NCBI RefSeq assembly: GCF_000173615.1
Contig: NZ_ABZS01000110.1
Location: 1 to 5,501, forward strand
Direction: 5' to 3'
Length of the DNA stretch: 5,501 nt
Source of the DNA: Sulfurihydrogenibium yellowstonense SS-5
GTDB lineage: Bacteria > Aquificota > Aquificia > Aquificales > Hydrogenothermaceae
Below are positions 1 to 4,121 of the stretch, piece by piece (position 1 is the stretch's first letter; every line of letters begins with the position of its first letter). A program made the position numbers and the translations under genes. Below the pieces are notes generated by a model, which made no database searches, was not told the DNA's origin, and saw only the letters and a list, made by a program, of their open reading frames with translations.

Positions 1-81
1 TCCTTGAATTCCTGAGTCTTGAATTTTTTTCTCTAAGTACAATCTTTCCCAATCTTCCGTCTCAAAAAAATAGATATTCAT
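1..81 (-). CDS. N-terminus of a probable D-isomer 2-hydroxyacid dehydrogenase (partial)
   Basis: The minus strand reads from an ATG at 79-81 off the left edge of the window, giving 27 residues that begin MNIYFFETEDWERLYLEKK. A GGAGGG ribosome binding site (89-94) sits 7 nt upstream, which fixes the start. The opening hydrophobic strand followed by FETEDWE and an acidic/basic helix resembles the N-terminus of NAD-dependent 2-hydroxyacid dehydrogenases of the D-lactate dehydrogenase type. In that family this is the first strand of the substrate-binding domain. No catalytic or nucleotide-binding residue lies within the window, so the family call rests on N-terminal resemblance alone. The gene is divergent from everything to its right. 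Its upstream region runs directly into repeat and IS-remnant DNA, so a mobile insertion probably landed close to its promoter. Confidence 0.5.
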   Translation of the reverse strand, partial: MNIYFFETEDWERLYLEKKIQDSGIQG

Positions 82-130
82 AATACATCCCTCCAATTGT
101 TTAAATCTATTCTAACATAGAGATAGATAT

Positions 131-152
131 ATTGGATATGATAATTTAAAAT
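131..152. repeat. Left copy of a 22-bp imperfect direct repeat bracketing the mobile region
   Basis: ATTGGATATGATAATTTAAA with two following bases recurs at 1811-1832 as ATTGGGTATGATAAATTAAA with two mismatches, in the same orientation. The two copies bracket the whole nest of mobile DNA. A third, weaker version (TATATGATATAAAT) is at 2109-2122. The repeat is longer than a usual target-site duplication, so a shared repeat flank or an older duplication is more likely. Confidence 0.5.
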
Positions 153-170
153 ACCTTGGGTGAGAAATTA
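151..170. repeat. IS/MITE end repeat, first copy
   Basis: This 20-bp segment (ATACCTTGGGTGAGAAATTA) is repeated exactly and in the same direction at 363-382, bracketing the transposase remnant. Its core GGGTGAGAAATT (158-169) also appears inverted at 1794-1805. On the minus strand the segment directly follows the last coding codons of the remnant and supplies its TAA stop, which is where the terminal inverted repeat of an IS would lie. Confidence 0.6.
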
Positions 171-365
171 CCTCCATAGTTTACTTTTTCTAAAAAAGCT
201 ATAACCAATAGCATATGAATATAGATAAGCAACAAAAGTTTTAATCTTTCTCCATCTACTTATAAGATTGAAATTTTTTATTTGAGAATTAACTGCTTCA
301 ATAATTTGCCTTTTACTCTTTTCTTGTTTATCTTCACATACTTTAACATATTTACACCCTTTATA
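168..365 (-). pseudogene. C-terminal remnant of a DDE transposase (IS982/IS5-like)
   Basis: The minus strand carries about 65 codons with no start, ending at TAA (168-170). The protein contains RQIIEAVNSQIKNFN followed by SRWRKIKTFVAYLYSYAIGYS. The first segment looks like the block around the final catalytic glutamate of DDE transposases (the E of IIEAVNSQ), and the second like the basic and hydrophobic C-terminal helix that follows. The stop codon lies at the edge of the terminal repeat, as is common in small IS elements. The N-terminal three quarters, including both catalytic aspartates, are missing. Upstream the frame enters a second copy of the end repeat at 363-382, so the element was truncated next to, or recombined with, another copy of its own end. 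The exact family is uncertain; IS982-like is the best guess. It cannot be functional. Confidence 0.6.
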
Positions 366-382
366 CCTTGGGTGAGAAATTA
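363..382. repeat. IS/MITE end repeat, second copy (left end of the MITE-like element)
   Basis: This is an exact direct copy of 151-170. Here GGGTGAGAAATT (370-381) is followed by AGTG and pairs with the inverted copy AATTTCTCACCC at 1794-1805, which is preceded by CAATG. It therefore forms the left terminal inverted repeat of the interrupted MITE-like element. Confidence 0.6.
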
Positions 383-406
383 GTGATTTTTATAAAATTT
401 AAAAGT

Positions 407-439
407 GAGATTCTTCGGACTAAAGTCCTCAGAATGACA
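407..439. repeat. REP-like hairpin, intact left copy of the inverted pair
   Basis: GAGATTCTTCGG...CTCAGAATGACA folds as ATTCT (410-414) with AGAAT (431-435), then GGAC (417-420) with GTCC (425-428), closed by a TAAA loop. Its reverse complement reads TGTCATTCTGAGG, matching the IS110 target sequence except for the last base (G instead of C). It is the inverted partner of the split copy at 1757-1781. Confidence 0.65.
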
Positions 440-536
440 GCGAAAGGTTGAATGATACGCATTAAAGGAAGGATAACCTTATATGTCATCGTATATTAAA
501 TATACTAAAAATTTTAATCTACAAGAGAATAAGTTT

Positions 537-542
537 TATAAT
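537..542 (+). promoter_or_regulatory. Candidate -10 box for the bridge RNA
   Basis: A perfect TATAAT lies 8 nt before the first base of the predicted RNA fold (551), so transcription would start at about 549-551. The best -35 at 17-nt spacing is a weak TTAATC (514-519). The position, just inside the left end, fits a promoter dedicated to the non-coding RNA. The region is very AT-rich, so the match could arise by chance. Confidence 0.45.
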
Positions 543-550
543 AATTATAG

Positions 551-721
551 ACATGGGAGAAAAAAGGAAGGACAGATCAAGTTATTGTCATTGGTCTTTT
601 AAGACCGCTCAGAATGTTTGTAGACTGTCCTTCCTCTACTTCCTAAAACCTGAATCAGAACATTAGGCTTTTAAGCCTGTATTGATTACGATGATAGGTT
701 ATCAGGAAGTTTCTCTCATGT
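551..721 (+). ncRNA. Predicted IS110 bridge RNA
   Basis: The segment folds as a closed multi-branch structure. An outer 12-bp stem (551-562 with 710-721, one G-U pair) encloses two arms. Arm 1 has an 11-bp perfect stem (565-575 with 625-635), a large internal loop and an apical hairpin GGTCT/AGACC (593-606). Arm 2 has a 7-bp stem ACTTCCT/AGGAAGT (638-644 with 704-710, sharing one base with the outer stem), an inner AACCT/AGGTT pairing, and an apical hairpin AGGCT/AGCCT (665-678). Candidate guides flank the apical hairpins. TGTCATT (586-592) equals the left target half. GCTCAGAATG (607-616) is the complement of CATTCTGAGC at the right target half. AGAACAT (657-663) equals the element's right end. 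TACGATG (687-693) is the complement of CATCGTA at its left end. Size (171 nt), position upstream of the recombinase gene and two-loop design match bridge RNAs of IS621-type elements. Expression is inferred. Confidence 0.75.
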
Positions 722-749
722 CAAGTATTTTATGAAAGGAGGTAATCTT

Positions 750-1742
750 ATGAACAACTACAAAATCGTCGTTGGAGTTGATGTATCTAAAAACTCATTC
801 ACTGCTACAGTATTGTATGATAACAAGAAAGAAACCTTTGAAGTTAAATCAGACCCAGTTGAGTTTGAAAAGAAAATAAAGCCTTATCTTAAAAAGTTTA
901 AGCAGTCAGATATGCTTATCATAATGGAGCATACAGGAGTTTATCATTTAAAGCTTGCTAATTATCTGTATGAAAATGGCTATCAAGTAGCAGTAGTAAA
1001 TCCATTTTAGATAAAGAAGTTTATGGAAGCTAAAATGACAAGAGTCAAAACAGATAAGACTGATTCATACTTTATTGCACAGTATGGAAGAACGTTTTTC
1101 GATGGAGAGCTTTATAAACCAAAACCAGATGTAGAAAAAGAAATAGAAATAAAACTAAAGATATTAGAAGACCTACAGCATCAGCTTACAAAGCTAAGAA
1201 ATCAAAGAGAATCTTTAAGTCATGTACCAATACCAATCAAAAAATTGAAAGAGAACTTGGAATATTATGATGATCTAATCAGAAAAATAGAAAAAAACAT
1301 AAAAGAACTTGAGAAAGAGATAAAAGAATTGACTAAGAAGAATTTTCAAGAGGAATACAAGCTTTTAAAAAGTATACCTGGTATAAGTGATAGGGTTATA
1401 GGAATGATAATATCAGTATATGGAAATTTTAAAAGATTTAAGAGTGTAAAAGATGCATCAAGTTTTATAGGAATCAGTCCGGGTATACATGAAAGTGGAA
1501 CGAGTGTAAAGAAAAGTGGTTCGATAAAGAAAATGGGAAATCCATATGCAAGAAAGATACTATACATGGCAGCATTATCAGCAATAAGGTTTAACAAATA
1601 CTGCAGAGAATTATACGAAAGGTTAGTAAGTAAAGGTAAAGCTAAAAAGTTAGCATTAGTAGCTGTAGCACATAAGCTATTAAGACAGGCATATGGTGTA
1701 TTAAAAAACAGAAGACCATTTGATGAAAATTTTTGTACTTGA
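750..1742 (+). pseudogene. IS110-family DEDD recombinase with in-frame amber codon
   Basis: This is the RNA-guided DNA recombinase of the element, 330 codons if read through. The start is the ATG at 750 because AAAGGAGG (735-742) lies 7 nt upstream; an in-frame ATG at 732 precedes that site. The RuvC-like DEDD domain shows D11 (VGVDVSK), E60 (MEHTGVYH), and D102 and D105 (RVKTDKTDS). A charged coiled coil follows at about residues 128-200. The C-terminal Transposase_20 domain contains a helix-hairpin-helix-like LLKSIPGIS (205-213) and the serine-rich block ESGTSVKKSGSIKKMGN (248-264), where the family's catalytic serine lies. Codon 87 is TAG (1008-1010), between NPF and IKKF in a normally continuous conserved stretch. 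The frame does not change across it, so one substitution would explain it. The upstream product would be 86 residues. Restarting at ATG 1023 would give 239 residues lacking D11 and E60. Readthrough is possible but unsupported. Confidence 0.85.
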
Positions 1743-1756
1743 CATTTAACATAGAA

Positions 1757-1781
1757 CATTCTGAGCGAAGCGAAGAATCTC
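1757..1781. repeat. REP-like hairpin, right part of the copy split by the IS110 element
   Basis: CATTCTGAGCGAAGCGAAGAATCTC forms ATTCT (1758-1762) with AGAAT (1774-1778), plus GC (1765-1766) with GC (1770-1771) around a GAA loop. The missing left bases TGT remain at 484-486 on the other side of the insertion. Orientation is opposite to the copy at 407-439. Confidence 0.65.
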
Positions 1782-1810
1782 GTGTTTTCAATGAATTTCT
1801 CACCCGACGT

Positions 1811-1832
1811 ATTGGGTATGATAAATTAAAAT
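1811..1832. repeat. Right copy of the direct repeat bracketing the mobile region
   Basis: ATTGGGTATGATAAATTAAA plus two bases matches 131-152 in the same orientation with two mismatches. It lies 5 bp (GACGT) beyond the right terminal repeat of the MITE-like element. The shared GACGTATT is also present at 2099-2106 beside the degraded copy. Confidence 0.5.
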
Positions 1833-1961
1833 TAAACTCATATCTGTAAATAGGTTTACCGGTTCGGAAAATTATAAAATAATGAAAATTGTGATACTCT
1901 TAGTTTAATGCTTGATAGCAAAAGCTTCTCAAGTGTCTAATTTTGAAAAGAGGTGAAGTCA
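1833..1961. other. AT-rich spacer upstream of the possible peptide gene; no gene seen
   Basis: This stretch has no open frame of note. It holds one small hairpin, CTTGA (1911-1915) with TCAAG (1929-1933) and AGC with GCT around AAAA. No T-run follows, so it is not a convincing terminator. No good -35/-10 pair was found; TTGTGA at 1889-1894 lacks a matching -10. Confidence 0.4.
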
Positions 1962-2066
1962 TTGAGTCTTAAGATCTCAAAAAATAATAGAATAAAAACA
2001 ATGAATGTATCAACTACAGCGAGAGGATGTTCCAAAAATCCAAATTGTCATTCTACAGCCGTGTGA
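1962..2066 (+). CDS. Possible 34-residue cysteine-containing peptide
   Basis: A TTG at 1962 follows a good ribosome binding site (AAGAGGTGA, 1948-1956) by about 5 nt. It opens a frame of 34 codons that stops at TGA (2064-2066). The first half is basic (SLKISKNNRIKTMNV). The second half contains STTARGCSKNPNCH with two cysteines five residues apart (C23, C29) and a histidine (H30). No family is recognised. It lies just upstream of arsR, so a metalloid-sensing leader peptide or a small thiol peptide is conceivable, but this is inference. Against it, the last third overlaps a degraded REP/MITE copy (TGTCATTCT at 2046-2054 supplies part of NCHS), so the frame could be accidental. The ribosome binding site is the strongest point in its favour. 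Confidence 0.3.
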   Translation: MSLKISKNNRIKTMNVSTTARGCSKNPNCHSTAV

Positions 2067-2106
2067 AGAAACTCCTACTTTTATCGGATTTCTCATCTGA
2101 CGTATT
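2046..2106 (+). repeat. Degraded right half of the MITE/REP element
   Basis: TGTCATTCT (2046-2054) and, further on, GGATTTCTCATCTGACGTATT (2086-2106) match the right half of the MITE-like element (CATTCT at 1757 onwards; 1793-1813). The second block agrees at 18 of 21 positions, and total spacing is the same to within one base (61 versus 60 after removing the IS110 insertion). The hairpin middle has decayed. It lies directly upstream of arsR, so the repeat may have contributed promoter or operator sequence. Confidence 0.5.
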
Positions 2107-2110
2107 TTTA

Positions 2111-2153
2111 TATGATATAAATCATTATTTATATAAAAAATCTTTTATACAAT
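2111..2153 (+). promoter_or_regulatory. Candidate ars promoter and ArsR operator
   Basis: A hyphenated palindrome ATATAAAT-CATT-ATTTATAT (2115-2134, 8-bp perfect arms) overlaps a second one, ATGAT-ATAA-ATCAT (2112-2125). Palindromes of this kind next to a promoter are what dimeric ArsR/SmtB repressors bind. Two -10-like boxes are present. TATGAT (2111-2116) would give a leader of about 39 nt. TACAAT (2148-2153) would start transcription almost at the arsR ATG. Neither has a good -35. The region is extremely AT-rich, so chance palindromes are possible. Confidence 0.35.
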
Positions 2154-2161
2154 ATCAAATC

Positions 2162-2488
2162 ATGAAAGAGAAAGAGTTAAAACAGTTTTTTCATAGCTTA
2201 TCAGATGGAAGCAGATTAAAGATAGTCAGAATGCTGATAGACAATCCTGAGCTTTGTGTTTGTGATTTTATGAGATTGTTAAAGCTGTCTCAGCCTCATG
2301 TATCCTTCCATATCAGAGTTTTAAAAGAAGCTAAAATCATTAATTGTAAAAAAGTTGGTAGATGGGTTTATTGTTCACTAAACAAAGAAAATCCACTTTT
2401 AAACGCTGTCTTAGAATTTATAAAAGATATAGAGTTAGATAAAGAAGAAATTGGATGCTGCGGTATAAATCAGGAGGAGAAATTATGA
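2162..2488 (+). CDS. arsR: ArsR-family arsenite-responsive repressor
   Basis: This 108-residue protein has normal length for ArsR/SmtB winged-helix repressors, which leave DNA when they bind As(III). The conserved start of the domain (FFHSLSDGSRLKIVRML, 9-25) is followed by ELCVCDF (30-36). The ELCVCDL motif of ArsR carries two of the As(III)-binding cysteines, here C32 and C34; the third cysteine of the classical site (two residues past D35) is M37. The recognition helix is LSQPHVSFHIRVLKEAKII (42-60) and the wing includes GRWVYCSL (67-73). A C-terminal Cys pair (C99, C100) may add a metal site. ATG 2162 was chosen because family homology begins there; an in-frame ATG at 2027 would add 45 residues encoded by repeat DNA. 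No ribosome binding site precedes 2162, so a leaderless or weakly initiated message is possible. It overlaps the next gene by 4 nt. Confidence 0.9.
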   Translation: MKEKELKQFFHSLSDGSRLKIVRMLIDNPELCVCDFMRLLKLSQPHVSFHIRVLKEAKIINCKKVGRWVYCSLNKENPLLNAVLEFIKDIELDKEEIGCCGINQEEKL

Positions 2489-2730
2489 AAAAAATTCAAA
2501 TAATTAGTGCTTCTAACTGTAATAACTGTGAGCTTCTTTACAATGTTGTAAGTACTATCGTAAAATCTAAAAATATTCCAGCAGAGGTTGAAAAAATTAT
2601 AGATGTTAAAGAGCTAGTAAAATATAAAACTATGAAAACGCCTGTTTTGGTAGTTGATGGCAAAGTAAAACATGTTGGAACGCCAATTCCTGCACCACAA
2701 ACAATCGAAGAATTAATCACACAAGATTAA
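2485..2730 (+). CDS. Small thioredoxin-like redox protein (TM0996/MTH895 type)
   Basis: This 81-residue protein consists of a single minimal thioredoxin fold without the extra N-terminal elements of full thioredoxins. The active-site motif is CNNC (C12-C15) after the first strand KIQIISAS. The cis-proline loop is KTPVLVVDGK (51-60, P53). The family (redox-active disulfide protein 2, thioredoxin_3) occurs in anaerobes and thermophiles and is often encoded beside permeases of the ArsP type. ATG 2485 overlaps the arsR stop (ATGA) and has AGGAGG 7 nt upstream (2472-2477). It lies 1 nt before the permease gene, so co-translation is likely. A role in passing electrons to ArsC, or in handling thiol-bound arsenic for the permease, is inferred from position only. 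Confidence 0.85.
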   Translation: MKKIQIISASNCNNCELLYNVVSTIVKSKNIPAEVEKIIDVKELVKYKTMKTPVLVVDGKVKHVGTPIPAPQTIEELITQD

Positions 2731-2731
2731 G

Positions 2732-3694
2732 ATGTTTGAAATTTACGACAGCATAGCCACCTATATTACAAAAGATATTTTAAATCTAAATCCAAGTGAT
2801 AAACTATACGAAGTAGCACACTTTTTTATTTATGATACTTTAAAAATCTTTACACTTTTAACGCTAATAATCTTTGCAGTATCTTTTATCAGAAGCTATT
2901 TTCCACTTGAAAAAACAAGAAAGATTTTATCTAAGCATAAAGCTATTGCAATTCCATTGGCTGCTATTCTTGGTATTTTTACACCTTTTTGTTCTTGTTC
3001 TGCTGTTCCAATGTTTATTGGATTTGTAGAGGCAGGAATTCCGCTTGGGGCTGCATTTGCATTTTTAGTATCTTCTCCAATGGTTAATGAAGTTGCACTT
3101 GGGCTGCTGTTTGCATCCTTTGGTTTTAAAATTGCTTTGGCTTATGTTGTGTTTGGTGTAGCAGTAGCTATAATAAGCGGGTTTTTTATTGAAAAATTAA
3201 ACCCAAGACATCTTATAGAAGATTATGTTTTTGAGCTTTCCTTCGGAGAAGCTGAAGAAAAACCGATGACTTTTAAAGAAAGAATAGAGTTTGCAAAAAA
3301 TAATGTAAAAGATATTCTAAGAAAAATCTCAATTTATATAATCGTTGCAATAGGAATAGGTAGCTTTATTCACGGGTATGTACCGGAGGAAGCAATAAAA
3401 AGCATCATGAATTCAGCCGGTTTTTTATCTGTGCCATTGGCTGTAATCATAGGCGTTCCTTTATATTCTAACTCCGCCGGTATTTTGCCAGTTATTCAAG
3501 CACTAATAGATAAAGGTGTACCAATAGGTACTGCATTAGCATTTATGATGGCTACTACAGCCTTATCATTTCCAGAATTTGTAATCTTAAAACAGATAAT
3601 GAAGCCAAAACTTATTGCCATATTTGCAGGCATTGTTTCTGTATCCATCATTATAGCCGGATATTTATTTAATATCATATTTGGGAGGGTTTAA
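2732..3694 (+). CDS. arsP: ArsP-type permease (PF03773/DUF318), probable organoarsenical efflux
   Basis: This 320-residue membrane protein has about eight hydrophobic segments in two similar halves separated by a charged loop (about 153-196). The family signature TPFCSCSAVPMFIGFVEAG is at 84-102 with C87 and C89, followed by SSPMVNEVAL (114-123). The second half carries the related GVPLYSNSAG (241-250) and ALSFPEF (277-283). Characterised ArsP proteins export trivalent methyl- and aromatic arsenicals and need conserved cysteines. Other members of this Pfam family have unknown substrates, so the symbol rests on the ars context. The start at 2732 lies 1 nt after the previous stop (TAAGATG) and has no clear ribosome binding site, which suggests translational coupling. 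The same TAAGATG joint recurs at its own end. No methyltransferase gene (arsM) is visible here. Confidence 0.8.
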   Translation: MFEIYDSIATYITKDILNLNPSDKLYEVAHFFIYDTLKIFTLLTLIIFAVSFIRSYFPLEKTRKILSKHKAIAIPLAAILGIFTPFCSCSAVPMFIGFVEAGIPLGAAFAFLVSSPMVNEVALGLLFASFGFKIALAYVVFGVAVAIISGFFIEKLNPRHLIEDYVFELSFGEAEEKPMTFKERIEFAKNNVKDILRKISIYIIVAIGIGSFIHGYVPEEAIKSIMNSAGFLSVPLAVIIGVPLYSNSAGILPVIQALIDKGVPIGTALAFMMATTALSFPEFVILKQIMKPKLIAIFAGIVSVSIIIAGYLFNIIFGRV

Positions 3695-3695
3695 G

Positions 3696-4121
3696 ATGAA
3701 AAAGATAGCTTTTATCTGCACAGGAAACTCTGCAAGGTCTCAAATGGCAGAAGGATATGGAAAATATTTTGCTAAGCTGTATGGAAAAGATGTAGAAATC
3801 TACTCAGCAGGCTCTAATCCGTCAGGCTATATTCATCCATTGGCAATAAAGGTAATGGCTGAAGATGGTATTGACATTTCACAGCAGTACTCTAAGCATA
3901 TTAATGAAATTCCTATAAATGAAGTTGATTATGTTATTACTCTCTGCGGAGATGCTGCGGAAACTTGTCCAGTTGTGCCGGGAGCAAAAACTGAACATTG
4001 GGGATTACCAGACCCGGCAAGAGTAATCGGGCCAACCGAAGACGCTAAACTTCAAGCATTTAGAAAAATAAGAGACCAAATCAAAGAAAAAGTTGAAAGG
4101 CTTATAAAAGAGATCGAGTGA
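3696..4121 (+). CDS. arsC: Arsenate reductase, thioredoxin-coupled low-molecular-weight phosphatase type
   Basis: This 141-residue cytoplasmic enzyme reduces arsenate to arsenite for export. The phosphatase-like P-loop CTGNSARS is at 8-15, with nucleophile C8 and R14 (CX5R). C84 and C91 (LCGDAAETCP) have the same spacing as the redox cysteines C82 and C89 of Staphylococcus pI258 ArsC, which relay the disulfide to thioredoxin. The general acid is D106 in LPDPARV. A full cysteine triad marks it as thioredoxin-linked arsenate reductase rather than a plain tyrosine phosphatase. ATG 3696 has GGGAGGG (3683-3689) 6 nt upstream; an in-frame TTG at 3681 lies before that site and is rejected. It follows the permease by 1 nt and overlaps arsB, so all belong to one message. 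The small CxxC protein upstream may be its reductant. Confidence 0.95.
   Translation: MKKIAFICTGNSARSQMAEGYGKYFAKLYGKDVEIYSAGSNPSGYIHPLAIKVMAEDGIDISQQYSKHINEIPINEVDYVITLCGDAAETCPVVPGAKTEHWGLPDPARVIGPTEDAKLQAFRKIRDQIKEKVERLIKEIE

Larger units (their letters stand above)
487..1759 (+). mobile_element. IS110-family insertion sequence with bridge-RNA-type left end
   Basis: The ends were placed where the flanks rejoin into a REP hairpin. The left junction reads TGT-CAT-CGTATA and the right junction AGAA-CAT-TCTGAGC. Removing one CAT plus the interior restores TGTCATTCTGAGC. That leaves an element of 1270 bp with a 3-bp overlap (CAT) and no terminal inverted repeats, as expected for the IS110 family. 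The layout is a 260-nt non-coding left end, the DEDD recombinase gene (750-1742), and only 14 nt before the right CAT. A long left end and a short right end are typical of the IS110 subgroup rather than IS1111. The dinucleotide exchanged is CA or AT, which cannot be resolved here. This copy carries a nonsense codon in its recombinase gene. Confidence 0.8.
370..1805. mobile_element. MITE-like palindromic element, interrupted by an IS110-family insertion
   Basis: The outer ends are 12-bp perfect inverted repeats, GGGTGAGAAATT at 370-381 and AATTTCTCACCC at 1794-1805. Inside them lie two REP-like hairpins in opposite orientation, at 407-439 and (split) at 484-486 plus 1757-1781. Removing 490-1759 restores a non-coding element of about 166 bp with an uninterrupted TGTCATTCTGAG sequence. 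The ends match those beside the DDE transposase remnant at 151-170, so this looks like a non-autonomous derivative mobilised by that transposase. No clear short target-site duplication is visible, and mobility is inferred from structure only. Confidence 0.5.

Noticed and set aside
109..114. TAGAAT on the minus strand as a -10 box for the hydroxyacid dehydrogenase gene
   Set aside because: No -35-like sequence lies 16-18 nt upstream, and such boxes are common by chance in this AT-rich stretch.
732..749. Earlier ATG for the IS110 recombinase
   Set aside because: The AAAGGAGG ribosome binding site lies downstream of it and is correctly spaced for ATG 750; family homology begins at MNNYKIVVGVDVSK.
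1346..1759. Long open frame on the minus strand opposite the IS110 recombinase
   Set aside because: It mirrors the well-supported recombinase coding sequence, has no recognisable domain, and its start lies at the right end of the element with no convincing ribosome binding site.
1911..1933. Hairpin CTTGA...TCAAG as a rho-independent terminator
   Set aside because: The stem is short with internal mismatches and no T-run follows, so it is kept only as a note in the spacer entry.
2027..2161. N-terminal extension of ArsR from ATG 2027
   Set aside because: The 45 extra residues are encoded by decayed repeat DNA, have no family counterpart, and GAGAGG abuts that ATG without spacing.
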